From Granulicella sp. 5B5 (GTDB taxonomy: Bacteria; Acidobacteriota; Terriglobia; Terriglobales; Acidobacteriaceae): a stretch of 64,000 bases of DNA. The DNA lies in assembly GCF_014083945.1 (NCBI RefSeq), contig NZ_CP046444.1:3224001-3288000 (forward strand), in the 5' to 3' direction. A program made the position numbers and the translations under genes. The stretch's first letter is position 1, and each line of letters begins with the position of its first letter. Under the pieces are notes generated by a model. That model was not told where the DNA came from and searched no databases. It saw only the letters and a program-made list of their open reading frames with translations. Of the stretch, positions 43,325 through 52,272 are shown piece after piece.

Positions 43325-44101
43325 ATGGCATCGAAGTTGTTTGATTTGACGGGCAAGACGGCGGTTGTGGTGGGTGGAACCTCAGGCATTGGGCTGGCGA
43401 TTGCGCTGGGGCTGGCTGATAGCGGTGCGGATGTGGTGGCGACGAGCCGTCGGCAGGAACAGGTGGACGATACCGCCAAGGAGATTGAGGCGCGTGGGGT
43501 GAAGACGTTGCGGCTGGCGAGCGATGTAGCTGATCGCGCGAGCCTGCAGCACCTGTGCGACGAGACAGTGAAGGCGTTCGGCAAGGTGGACATCCTGGTG
43601 AACAGCGCGGGCAAGATCAAGCGCGCGCCGACGGTGGACTTTCCGGAAGATGAGTGGAACTCGATCATGGACACGAACGTGACCGGAACGCTGCGGTCGT
43701 GCCAGATCTTTGGCAAGCATATGCTGGAGCGCGGCTATGGCAAGATTGTGAACATCGCCAGCCTGAATACGTTTGTGAGCCTGAAGGAAGTGACGGCGTA
43801 TGCGGCGTCGAAGGCGGCAGTGGGTGCACTGACGCGGTCGCTGGCCGTGGAGTGGAGCGACAAGGGGATCACGGTGAATGCGATTGCGCCGGGTGTGTTT
43901 CGCACGGCGCTGAACCAGAAGCTGCTGGATGAGAGCCCGCGCGGCGCTGAGTTGAAGATGCGGACGCCGATGAAGCGGTTTGGCAAGACAGAAGAGAACG
44001 TCGGTGCGGCGATCTTCCTGGCTTCGGATGCGAGCTCGTTCGTGACGGGCGAGATCATCGTTGTGGATGGCGGGTTCCTGGCTAGCGGCGTGAACCAGTA
44101 G
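43325..44101 (+). CDS. SDR oxidoreductase, proposed fructuronate reductase
   Basis: 258-aa classical short-chain dehydrogenase: NAD(P) motif GGTSGIG, NSAG, catalytic Ser in IASLNT, YAASK, and the family C-terminus FVTGEIIVVDGG. Closest by pattern to gluconate 5-dehydrogenase/KduD-like enzymes. TTAGGAGAG precedes ATG, and the gene is tightly linked to gntK. Since uxaC and uxaE deliver fructuronate and no UxuB is present, reduction of fructuronate to mannonate is the role that fits best. Gluconate 5-dehydrogenase is the main alternative. Confidence 0.75.
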   Translation: MASKLFDLTGKTAVVVGGTSGIGLAIALGLADSGADVVATSRRQEQVDDTAKEIEARGVKTLRLASDVADRASLQHLCDETVKAFGKVDILVNSAGKIKRAPTVDFPEDEWNSIMDTNVTGTLRSCQIFGKHMLERGYGKIVNIASLNTFVSLKEVTAYAASKAAVGALTRSLAVEWSDKGITVNAIAPGVFRTALNQKLLDESPRGAELKMRTPMKRFGKTEENVGAAIFLASDASSFVTGEIIVVDGGFLASGVNQ

Positions 44102-44155
44102 AGGCAGACATTAGAGAGTAGACCGTAGAGTGTAGAGAAAGGCATCGGCTGGCCG

Positions 44156-45082
44156 CTATTTGTGGCTGGCCGATTTGCTTTGTTTGGATGTGCTCTGCAC
44201 CGAACGGGCGACTTCTGCGAAGCGGTGAATCATGGAGCGATTGGAGTCCGCGCGCCAGGCGAGTTCGACCTGGCTGCGGACGTCGACGCCGCGGAAGGGG
44301 ATGCAGACGCTTTCGGCGGAGTCGATTTGTGTGACGCAGACCGGCGCGATGGAGACCCCGATGCCCGCGCCGACGAGGCGGAGGATGGTGAGCCAGTGTG
44401 TGGCCTCCTGCACGATGCGTGGGCGAAAGCCGTGGGCTTCGCAGAGGGACAGGGGCTTTTCGTAGGCGCGACTGCCGGCGGAACGCGGGTAGAAGATGAA
44501 GGGCTCGTCGCGCAGAGCAGCGGGAGTGATGGAGCGGCGCGAGGCGAGTGGGTGGTGCGCCGGCACAACGGCGACGAAGGCTTCGGAGAAGAGCGGCTCG
44601 ACGTGGATTGCGTCGGCGGTATCGGCATCGCGAAGAATGCCGACATCGAGATTGCCTGATTGAAGGCCTTCGAGAACGCGGGAGCTGAAGGATTCGTTGA
44701 GATGGAGCTCGACGTTGGGGAAGCGTTCGCGGTAGGCACGCAGAATGGCGGGCAGTGAGGTGAGGACCGCTGAGCCGACGAAGCCGAGATGCAATGAGCC
44801 GACTTCGCCTTTGGCTATGGCGCGTGCTTCGTCGAGGTCGCGTTGTGCGGAGAGAAGGAGACGGCGGGCGCGTTCAAGATAGACCTCGCCAGCCTGTGTG
44901 AGGCGGACCGAGCGTGACGTGCGGATGAAGAGAGGGTATCCGAGGAGCTCTTCAAGGCGGCGGATCTGCTGCGACAGGGGCGGCTGGGCGAGATGCAGAC
45001 GTATGGCTGCGCGGCCGAAGTGGAGCTCTTCCGCGACGGCGATGAAGTAGCGCAGATGGCGAAGTTCGATGTCGCGATCCAT
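44156..45082 (-). CDS. LysR family regulator
   Basis: 308 aa with an N-terminal LysR winged helix (LRHLRYFIAVAEELHFGRAAIRLHLAQPPLSQQIRRLEELLG as the family pattern) and the periplasmic-binding-type effector domain. The C-terminus is a Ser/Lys tail. Divergent from a GNAT acetyltransferase gene, which it may control. It is convergent with the SDR gene, so regulation of the uronate cluster is not implied by position alone. Confidence 0.9.
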   Translation of the reverse strand: MDRDIELRHLRYFIAVAEELHFGRAAIRLHLAQPPLSQQIRRLEELLGYPLFIRTSRSVRLTQAGEVYLERARRLLLSAQRDLDEARAIAKGEVGSLHLGFVGSAVLTSLPAILRAYRERFPNVELHLNESFSSRVLEGLQSGNLDVGILRDADTADAIHVEPLFSEAFVAVVPAHHPLASRRSITPAALRDEPFIFYPRSAGSRAYEKPLSLCEAHGFRPRIVQEATHWLTILRLVGAGIGVSIAPVCVTQIDSAESVCIPFRGVDVRSQVELAWRADSNRSMIHRFAEVARSVQSTSKQSKSASHK

Positions 45083-45166
45083 ATCCTGAAAATCATAATT
45101 GAGTTGAATAAGATATTGGACAGATGGAAGTGCAGAGCACAGACTTGGGTCATGGAGATTCCAACG

Positions 45167-45694
45167 ATGGCAACGGTTTGTGAGGGACAGGAGATTGCGA
45201 CGTTGAAGACTGCCGGAGGGGTCGGCGCTGTGACGATTCGCAGCGCGGGGCGCGGCGATGACATGACGGCGTTTCGCGTGCTGAACGAAGAGTGGATTAC
45301 GAAGTTCTTTGCGTTAGAGCCGAAGGACCGCGAGGTGCTCAACAATCCCGAGGAGAAGATCCTGGCAAAGGGTGGCCGGGTGTTCCTGGCGCGGATCGAT
45401 GGCGAAGAGGTGGGGTGCGTCGCTTTGATCCCGATGGGTGAAGAGGTGTTTGAGCTGTCGAAGATGGCGGTGAGTCCGCGGGCGCAGGGGAAGGGCATCG
45501 GACGGCAACTGCTGCTGCGTTGCCTTGCGGAGGCGCGGGAGATGGGGGCGAAGTCGTTGTTCCTGGGCAGCAACTCGAAGCTGAAGAACGCTGTGCACCT
45601 TTATGAGTCGGTGGGGTTTCGGCATGTGCCGGAGGCGGAGCTGCCGCCAATGGACTACGCGCGTGCGGATGTGTTCATGGACCTGAAGCTGTAG
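45167..45694 (+). CDS. GNAT family N-acetyltransferase
   Basis: 175-aa acetyl-CoA-dependent acyltransferase. The CoA-binding motif is AVSPRAQGKGIGRQLL, preceded by the strand GCVALIPMGEEVFELSKM and followed by SNSKLKNAVHLYESVGF. ATG 45167 (GGAG 9 nt upstream) is preferred; ATG 45152 is possible. The frame upstream would run into the divergent LysR gene. Substrate unknown. Confidence 0.85.
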   Translation: MATVCEGQEIATLKTAGGVGAVTIRSAGRGDDMTAFRVLNEEWITKFFALEPKDREVLNNPEEKILAKGGRVFLARIDGEEVGCVALIPMGEEVFELSKMAVSPRAQGKGIGRQLLLRCLAEAREMGAKSLFLGSNSKLKNAVHLYESVGFRHVPEAELPPMDYARADVFMDLKL

Positions 45695-45905
45695 AGGGCA
45701 GTTGTATGCACCGCGTCTGCGTAGTTGTCCCTCTTGCGGATGAAGGCGCTTACCGTTAGGCTGACGGAACACAGCACTACAGCAACGCTCTAAAGATGGC
45801 CCGAGGTTCCGCGCGGTCGAGCAGGCGTTTTTTGCTACTGGCTCCGTGTGGTTTGGTGTCGTTCGATTTGCGAAGCGCGAAGTAAGTGCGTGAGGAGCGA
45901 TGCGA

Positions 45906-47537
45906 ATGAGATTAAGCCGACGTGGATTTGCGAAGCTTTGTGGCAGTGCGGTGGTGGCCGAGGGGTTGTTGCAGGCGTGGCCGCTGATGGCCGATGTTCC
46001 GGGTGCGAACGATGCTCTGACAGGAAAGACGCTGACTGAGGTTTCGGGGATGATCCGCTCGAAGAGTGTGACCTCGACGCAGCTGGTGGAGGCGCTGCTG
46101 GCGCGGATCATGGCCATCAATCCTAAGGTGAATGCCTATGTGACAGTAATGCGCACGGAGGCGCTGGCGCAGGCCAGGGTGCTGGATGAAGAGCAGAAGG
46201 CAGGAAAGTTTCGCGGGCCGCTGCATGGGATTCCGATTGCGCTGAAGGACAACATCGATACCGCCGGAACGCGGACAACGGCGGCGAGCCCGATGTTCAA
46301 GGACCGCGTGCCGACCGAGGACGCCACGATTGTGACGAAGTTGAAGGCGGCGGGCGCGATCATCCTGGGCAAGCTGAACCTGCATGAGTTTGCGATTGGG
46401 TGCACGGGAGACGTGTCGTACTTCGGGCCGACGCGGAACCCCTGGGAACTGGACCGGGTGACGGGTGGGTCGTCGGCGGGGTCGGGCGCGGCGGTACGGT
46501 CAGACCTTTGCTATGGTGCGCTGGGGACGGACACGGGCGGGAGCATCCGTGTGCCTTCGGCGTGGTGCGGGATTGTGGGGCTGAAGCCGACGGTGGGGCT
46601 GGTGTCGATCAAGGGGATTATTCCTTGCGCGGCGGACCTGGACCATTGCGGGCCGATGGCGCGGACGGTGGAGGATGTTGCGTTGATGCTGGGGCCGATG
46701 GCGGGCTATGACGCGGGGGACATCTACAGCGTGGAGAGCCAGCCGGTGGACTATGTGAAGGCGATGAAGGAGACTCCGATTGGAGAGCTGCGGATCGGGA
46801 CGCCTGCATCGTTTTATGACCACGTGGAGCCGGAGGTGAATGAGGCGATCCAGGCTGCGCTGGCGGTGCTGACGAAGATGACGAAGGGGGTGACGTCCGA
46901 GGAGCCGCTGATGGAGTTCAGCCTGGTGAGCCGTGATTTGGGCGACGCCGCGGCGTATCACGAAGACCTGATACGGAAGTATGGGCTGCTGTACATGAAG
47001 CCGGACCAGGCGCGGTTCGAGCGACTGATGAATCCCCCGCCGGGGTCGAAGGGGCCAACGGCTGCAGACGATGCGCGGGCTCGGGAGCGGCTGGCAGTGA
47101 TGCGGCGGACGATCGACGGTGTGTTCAAGGACTTCGATGTGGTGGTGGTGCCGACGATCCGGAATATGCCGCCGAAGATCAACGAGTCGCTGGCGCTGGA
47201 GAGCGCGGGGACGGAGGCGAACAAGAAGATCTATGACTGGTTTAATGGGACGTCGGCGTGTACGAATACGGCGCCGTTCGATGTGTACGGGATACCGACG
47301 ATCTCGCTACCGTGTGGGTTTTCGAAGAGCGGGCTGCCGATTGGGATGATGATCGCGGCACCGCACTTTCAGGAAGGGCGTGTGCTGGCGCTGGCGTATG
47401 CGTATCAGCAGGCGACGGAGTGGCATAAGCGGACGCCGATGCTGACGGCCGATATGCCGGTGCCTCCGATTGTGGAAGGGAAGCCCTCGGATGGAAAGGG
47501 CGGGGATGGTAAGGCTACGGATGAAGAGAAGAAGTGA
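45906..47537 (+). CDS. Tat-exported amidase (amidase signature family)
   Basis: 543-aa hydrolase of amide bonds. The N-terminus MRLSRRGFAKLCGSAVVAEG is a twin-arginine signal, so a folded enzyme is sent to the periplasm. The amidase triad motifs follow: catalytic Lys in IALKDNID, the Ser/Gly stretch TGGSSAGSGAAV and GTDTGGSIRVPS with the nucleophile Ser. ATG 45906 has AGGAG at ideal distance; ATG 45900 is too close. The C-terminus is Gly/Lys-rich low complexity. It resembles GatA but export argues against a tRNA role. Confidence 0.87.
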   Translation: MRLSRRGFAKLCGSAVVAEGLLQAWPLMADVPGANDALTGKTLTEVSGMIRSKSVTSTQLVEALLARIMAINPKVNAYVTVMRTEALAQARVLDEEQKAGKFRGPLHGIPIALKDNIDTAGTRTTAASPMFKDRVPTEDATIVTKLKAAGAIILGKLNLHEFAIGCTGDVSYFGPTRNPWELDRVTGGSSAGSGAAVRSDLCYGALGTDTGGSIRVPSAWCGIVGLKPTVGLVSIKGIIPCAADLDHCGPMARTVEDVALMLGPMAGYDAGDIYSVESQPVDYVKAMKETPIGELRIGTPASFYDHVEPEVNEAIQAALAVLTKMTKGVTSEEPLMEFSLVSRDLGDAAAYHEDLIRKYGLLYMKPDQARFERLMNPPPGSKGPTAADDARARERLAVMRRTIDGVFKDFDVVVVPTIRNMPPKINESLALESAGTEANKKIYDWFNGTSACTNTAPFDVYGIPTISLPCGFSKSGLPIGMMIAAPHFQEGRVLALAYAYQQATEWHKRTPMLTADMPVPPIVEGKPSDGKGGDGKATDEEKK

Positions 47538-47586
47538 AGGCTTGACGGTGGCTACGCTCACGCCTTCGGCTCTCGCTGCGGTAGAT

Positions 47587-47642
47587 GCAGGTCTCTCCGC
47601 TACGCATCGCGATAAGACTGCGATGCTTCGGTCGAGATGGCA
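47587..47642 (-). repeat. dispersed hairpin repeat, copy D (inverted)
   Basis: On the minus strand: TCTCGACCGAA, stem GCATCGC-(AGTCTTATC)-GCGATGC, then GTAGCGGAGAGACCTGC. It fills the gap between two convergent genes. Confidence 0.85.
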
Positions 47643-47674
47643 CATCTGTGGCGTGGGCGAGGGTTTCCGGGGCT

Positions 47675-49282
47675 TTAGTGCGCCCCGGCGGGGGGCTTGC
47701 CGGGCTTGACCTTCTTGAGCAGCCAGACGAAACAGACGCAGAGGACGCAGAGAAGCGAGAGCCAGCGGAAGACGTCGACGAAGGCCCAGTTGGTGGCCTG
47801 GCGGATGAGCTGCTGGTAGAGGCTGGCTTGTGCGGGAGCGAGGGTGTTGTTCTGGCCGAAGAAGCCGGCGAGCGCGTTTTGCAGGCCGTGCTGCGCGATA
47901 CCTGCTCCGCCGGCACCGCCCTGTCCGGCGACGTAGCCGGGGGAGGAGCTGAGGATCTCGTTCTGATGGACGTCGGCGCGGCGGGCCAGCAGCGTGGTAG
48001 CGATGGAGATGCCGATGCTGCCGCCGACGTTGCGCATGAGATTGAAGATGCCGCTGGCGTTGCCGATCTGCTCGTTCTTGAGGGTGCCGTAGGAGGCTGT
48101 GCTGATGGGCACGAAGACGAAGCTGAGGCCGAAACCGGTGATGAGGATGGGCAGGAAGAGCGTGTTGGGAGAGATGCCCAGCGTGACGGAGCCGAAGTAG
48201 TAGGTCGTCATGCCGAAGACGGCGAAGCCGAAGGTGAGCAGGTAACGAGGATCGACCTTGTTGGAAAGGTAGCCGATGATCGGCATGCCGCAGATGGCGC
48301 CGATTCCGCGGGGCGCGACGACAAGGCCCGCGGTGAAGGCGGTGTAGCCGAGGAGCTCCTGGTAGAAGAGCGGGAGAACGGTGACGGTGGAGTAGATACT
48401 GACTCCGAACATGAAGATAAGCAGGCAGCCGACGGCGAAGTTGCGGTCCTTGAAGACGCGTAGGTTGACGAGGGGGTCCTTGCCCCAGATGGACTGCCAG
48501 AGGAAGATGCCGAAGGAGAGGGCGAGCGCGAAGGCGGCCCAGCGAATCCAGACGGCACCGAACCAGTCGACCTCCTGGCCCTTGTCGAGGATGACCTGCA
48601 GGCAGCCTGTCCAGACGACGAGAGCGCCGAAGCCGAGGTTGTCGAAGCGCGGCACCTTGGCGTTCTTGATGTAGGAGGGGTCCTTGATGTACGTGTTGAT
48701 CATGTACAGGGCAAGGATGCCGATGGGGATGTTGATGTAGAAGGCATAGCGCCAGGAGTAGGTGTCGGTGAGCCAGCCGCCGAGCGTGGGACCGAGCACC
48801 GGGGCGACGACGACACCGAGGGCGAAGACGGCCATGGCTGCGCCACGCTTGGCGGGTGGGAAGCTCTCAAGCAGGATGGCCTGGGAGAGCGGCTGGAGCG
48901 CGCCGCCGCCTGCTCCCTGGACGACGCGGAAGAGTAGAAGGAGCCCAAGGGTGGGTGCGGCTCCGCAGGCGAAGCTGGCGACCGTAAAGATGGCCACGCA
49001 GGCCATGAGGAAGCGTTTACGGCCGAACTTGAGGGAGAACCAGTTCGATGCCGGAAGGATGATGGCGTTGGAGACAAGGTAGCTGGTGAGGACCCAGGTG
49101 GCCTCGTCATTAGAGGCCGAGAGGGAGCCAGCGATGTAGGGGAGGGCTACGGAGGCAATGGAGGTATCGAGGACCTCCATGAAGGTCGCAAGCATTACCG
49201 CCGCGGCGATGAGCCAGGGGTTGATGCCCTGCGCTGCAGACGCCGATTGGTCGGGGGGCGCGGTGGCAGTCGCTGCGGCCAG
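47675..49282 (-). CDS. DHA2 family efflux transporter with probable CTG start
   Basis: 535-aa major-facilitator exporter with 14 predicted helices: MEVLDTSIASVALPYIAG, motif A-like NWFSLKFGRKRF and motif C GPTLGGWLTDTYSWRY. The first in-frame ATG (49195) would cut into helix 1. The open frame continues upstream through GINPWLIAAAVM, the expected beginning of helix 1, but has no ATG, GTG or TTG. A CTG at 49282 has GGAG 6 nt upstream and is my choice. A sequencing frameshift is the alternative. No adjoining adaptor or regulator. Confidence 0.8.
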   Translation of the reverse strand: MAAATATAPPDQSASAAQGINPWLIAAAVMLATFMEVLDTSIASVALPYIAGSLSASNDEATWVLTSYLVSNAIILPASNWFSLKFGRKRFLMACVAIFTVASFACGAAPTLGLLLLFRVVQGAGGGALQPLSQAILLESFPPAKRGAAMAVFALGVVVAPVLGPTLGGWLTDTYSWRYAFYINIPIGILALYMINTYIKDPSYIKNAKVPRFDNLGFGALVVWTGCLQVILDKGQEVDWFGAVWIRWAAFALALSFGIFLWQSIWGKDPLVNLRVFKDRNFAVGCLLIFMFGVSIYSTVTVLPLFYQELLGYTAFTAGLVVAPRGIGAICGMPIIGYLSNKVDPRYLLTFGFAVFGMTTYYFGSVTLGISPNTLFLPILITGFGLSFVFVPISTASYGTLKNEQIGNASGIFNLMRNVGGSIGISIATTLLARRADVHQNEILSSSPGYVAGQGGAGGAGIAQHGLQNALAGFFGQNNTLAPAQASLYQQLIRQATNWAFVDVFRWLSLLCVLCVCFVWLLKKVKPGKPPAGAH

Positions 49283-49617
49283 AGGAAGCTCCGTAGGGGT
49301 GAGATGGCGGTAGAAGCCGCGATATGTGTTCGATGCAGGCTGGCGAGAGGGAGACTCGCTGGGTGGAGAAATTCACCTCGAAAGAGGGAGGCGAGTGTCT
49401 TGTCGGCCTTGGTTTGGCATTGGCACGAGTTTTCTTCTCTTCTTCGGCTTTGGCCTTCTTCTCTTCCGCGGCCTTTTCCCTCTTCTGGGTCTTCAGCCCG
49501 GCGGGGTCAGTTCACGACTGGAGCGGGAACCGTGCTAGACGACGTAGGCTGAATGGTGAGCGTGGCGTGGGGAGCAGAGAATAGAGTGTGGCCTGAGGGG
49601 TAAATTGAATCAACAAA
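49283..49617. other. non-coding gap upstream of dnaK
   Basis: Region between divergent transporter and dnaK. The TTC- and CTT-rich tract at 49420-49500 has no convincing gene; no ribosome site or motif in its open frames. Confidence 0.4.
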
Positions 49618-49638
49618 GTTGACAGTAAGTCACTCATG
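49618..49638 (+). promoter_or_regulatory. HspR-like (HAIR) operator overlapping a -35 box before dnaK
   Basis: GTTGACA-GTAAGTC-ACTCATG compared with the HAIR consensus CTTGAGT-N7-ACTCAAG: spacing exact, right half 6 of 7, left half 4 of 7. The left half contains TTGACA, a perfect -35, at 49619-49624. The -10 is weak. It lies 131 nt before the dnaK ATG, and an HspR gene is in the window. Confidence 0.5.
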
Positions 49639-49768
49639 TGCGAAACTAAGGGAGTATTTGCACGATGTCAGCCATATCTGGAGGGGAATCTCCAGTCAAA
49701 GCTGAAAGAAGAAGACTGCGGAGTTGCGCCGTCGAGGCAGCTTTCCGGAAAAGGTGAGGACAGGGAGT

Positions 49769-51682
49769 ATGGGAAAGATTATTGGTATTGATCTCGGAAC
49801 GACGAATAGCTGTGTCGCGGTAATGGAAGGCGGCGAGCCGAAGGTAATTCCGAATGAAGAGGGCGGCCGCACGACGCCGTCGATTGTGGCGTTCACGAAG
49901 AACGGGGAGCGGCTGGTAGGCCAGGTGGCCAAGCGCCAGGCGATTACGAACCCTGAGAACACGATCTACTCGATCAAGCGGTTTATGGGACGCCGGCTGA
50001 ATGAGGTTGGCGACGAGATGAAGATGGTGCCGTACAAGGTTGTGGCCAAGGGCGACAACGTGGCGGTGTTGGCGCAGGGGCATGAGTACACGGCTCCTGA
50101 GATCTCGGCAATGATTTTGCAGAAGCTGAAGAAGGCTGCTGAGGACTATCTTGGGCAGTCGGTGACGGAGGCTGTCATCACGGTTCCGGCGTACTTCAAT
50201 GACGCGCAGCGGCAGGCGACGAAGGATGCCGGCAAGATCGCTGGTCTGGATGTGAAGCGTATTGTGAACGAGCCGACCGCGGCTGCGCTGGCCTATGGCC
50301 TGGACAAGAAGAAGGACGAGACGATTGCCGTGTATGACTTCGGCGGCGGCACGTTCGATATCTCGATCCTGGAAGTGGGCGATGGCGTGATCGAGGTGAA
50401 GTCGACCAACGGTGATACGCACCTGGGCGGCGACAATCTTGACCAGCGGATTGTGGACTGGTTGATTTCGGAGTTCAAGTCGGAGTCAGGTCTTGATCTG
50501 ACCTCGAAGGGCAACGAGATGGCACTGCAGCGCCTGAAGGATGCTGCGGAGCGCGCCAAGATCGAGCTTTCGACCGCGCAGGAGACGGAGATCAACCTGC
50601 CGTTTATCACAGCAGACGCGAGCGGGCCGAAGCACCTGGTGCGGACATTGAGCCGCGCCAAGCTGGAGCAGTTGGTCGCTGACCTGCTGGAGAAGTCGGT
50701 TGGGCCGAGCAAGCAGGCGCTGAAGGATGCGGGTATCGACGCGAGCAAGATCGACGAGGTTGTTCTCGTCGGTGGACAGACGCGTATGCCGGCGATCCAG
50801 AAGCTGGTGAAGGACCTGTTCGGCAAGGAGCCGCATAAGGGTGTGAACCCGGATGAGGTGGTCGCGATTGGTGCGGCGGTGCAGGCTGGCGTGCTGGCGG
50901 GCGATGTAAAGGACCTGCTGCTGCTGGATGTGACTCCTCTGACGCTGTCGATCGAGACGATGGGTTCGGTGGCGACGCCGATGATCCCGCGCAACACGAC
51001 GATCCCGACGAAGAAGTCGGAGACGTTCTCGACGGCGGCCGATAACCAGACCGAGGTCGAGGTCCACGTGATGCAGGGTGAGCGTCCGATGGCGGCGCAG
51101 AACCGCACGCTGGGCAAGTTCAAGCTGGGCGGCATCCTGCCGGCTCCGCGTGGCGTGCCGCAGATTGAGGTGACGTTCGATATCGACGCGAATGGCATCC
51201 TGAACGTCTCTGCGAAGGACAATGCGACGGGCAAGGACGCGAAGATCACTATCACGAGCTCGTCGGGCCTGAGTAAGGAAGAGGTCGAGCGCATGGCGAA
51301 GGACGCCGAGGCGCACGCGGCCGAGGACAAGGAAGCGAAGGAGAAGATCGAGGCGAAGAACCAGCTCGACTCGATGGTCTACAACGTGGAGAAGATGCTG
51401 AAGGACGGCGGCGAGAAGCTGGACGGCGCGGACAAGGGCGACGTGGAAGGCGCGTTGAGCGAGGCGAAGACGACGCTCGCAGGCGATGCCAGCGCGGCGG
51501 ACCTGAACGCGTCCCGCGAGAAGCTGACCTCGGCAAGCCACAAGCTGGCCGAGGCGCTGTACAAGGCGACGGCTGCGGCGGGCGCTCCCACAGACGGCGA
51601 AACTGCCGCCGCGGGGACGACCGAAGAGCCGAAGAAGGACGAAGGCGTGATCGACGCGGAGTATGTCGACACGGACAAGTAA
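49769..51682 (+). CDS. dnaK: Hsp70 chaperone DnaK
   Basis: ATP-driven chaperone of 637 aa. ATPase domain starts [19 protein letters not shown], includes [31 protein letters not shown] and the linker [18 protein letters not shown]; substrate-binding and lid domains follow, ending in an Ala/Thr-rich tail and [11 protein letters not shown] 49769 is set by homology, with GAGG 9 nt upstream. No grpE adjoins; dnaJ is 1.5 kb downstream after two unrelated genes. Probably repressed by HspR. Confidence 0.97.
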   Translation: MGKIIGIDLGTTNSCVAVMEGGEPKVIPNEEGGRTTPSIVAFTKNGERLVGQVAKRQAITNPENTIYSIKRFMGRRLNEVGDEMKMVPYKVVAKGDNVAVLAQGHEYTAPEISAMILQKLKKAAEDYLGQSVTEAVITVPAYFNDAQRQATKDAGKIAGLDVKRIVNEPTAAALAYGLDKKKDETIAVYDFGGGTFDISILEVGDGVIEVKSTNGDTHLGGDNLDQRIVDWLISEFKSESGLDLTSKGNEMALQRLKDAAERAKIELSTAQETEINLPFITADASGPKHLVRTLSRAKLEQLVADLLEKSVGPSKQALKDAGIDASKIDEVVLVGGQTRMPAIQKLVKDLFGKEPHKGVNPDEVVAIGAAVQAGVLAGDVKDLLLLDVTPLTLSIETMGSVATPMIPRNTTIPTKKSETFSTAADNQTEVEVHVMQGERPMAAQNRTLGKFKLGGILPAPRGVPQIEVTFDIDANGILNVSAKDNATGKDAKITITSSSGLSKEEVERMAKDAEAHAAEDKEAKEKIEAKNQLDSMVYNVEKMLKDGGEKLDGADKGDVEGALSEAKTTLAGDASAADLNASREKLTSASHKLAEALYKATAAAGAPTDGETAAAGTTEEPKKDEGVIDAEYVDTDK

Positions 51683-51901
51683 GCTGCGAGTGTTCCACAG
51701 CGGTACTGAACCATCGGCGACGTTGGTGCGTACAGACGAGGAGGAGCTTCGGCTCCTCCTCTGTTCGTCTCGCATACCTTTTGGATAATGTGGATGACGG
51801 TGGGCAGGATGTGGAACGCATCAAGTTATGCAAATGTGTGTTGAAGAAAAGTGAACCGATAGGGCGCGCAGGATGCGTCCAATGTAAGGAAGGAGACGGC
51901 C

Positions 51902-52186
51902 ATGAGAGACGATAGAAACGACTACGAACAGGACGATCTTCAGTTGACCGCGACGGGTCGTGACCAGGCATGGCCGGGAGCGGTGCAGTGGGACCTCGGG
52001 GCAGCTCGCGGGTACGCAGGTGAGGTGGTGTGGCGCTGCGATGCGACGCGCGCCGGTAAGCTCTATAAGCGGAGCTTGTTCGGGTCTCGCGAAGAGGCCG
52101 AGCGGTTTGCGGTGCGGATGCGGCAGAATGAGCCCGACCAGATGTTCAGCGTGGAGGCGATCAAGGCGAGTACGATGTGGAACTAG
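51902..52186 (+). CDS. 94-aa protein of unknown function
   Basis: Small acidic-to-mixed protein with a good GGAG ribosome site. It has no signal peptide or membrane helix; the pattern is WDLGAARGYAGEVVWRCDATRAG, then RSLFGSREEAERFAVRMRQNEPDQ. I do not recognise it. It lies between dnaK and a DNA glycosylase and ends at a strong terminator, so it may be expressed with dnaK. Confidence 0.7.
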   Translation: MRDDRNDYEQDDLQLTATGRDQAWPGAVQWDLGAARGYAGEVVWRCDATRAGKLYKRSLFGSREEAERFAVRMRQNEPDQMFSVEAIKASTMWN

Positions 52187-52205
52187 TTTGGATTTGATGC
52201 CCTCT

Positions 52206-52230
52206 GCGAGGCCCCTGAACGGGGCCTCGC
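52206..52230 (+). terminator. terminator hairpin
   Basis: GCGAGGCCCC / GGGGCCTCGC, 10 bp perfect, 5-nt loop, 19 nt after the stop of the small gene; no T-run. Confidence 0.7.
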
Positions 52231-52272
52231 GTTGCAAGAGGGGTAGAGTGATAGAGCGAGGTATGAGGGCTA

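Noticed and set aside
44112-44140. GTAGAG-rich stretch, also seen at 57245-57277
   Set aside because: Similar low-complexity wording at two gene ends, but too short and degenerate to call a repeat family from this window.
49247-49552. Open frames in the gap upstream of dnaK
   Set aside because: They run antisense to the transporter 5' end, lack ribosome sites, and their composition follows a CTT/TTC-rich tract.
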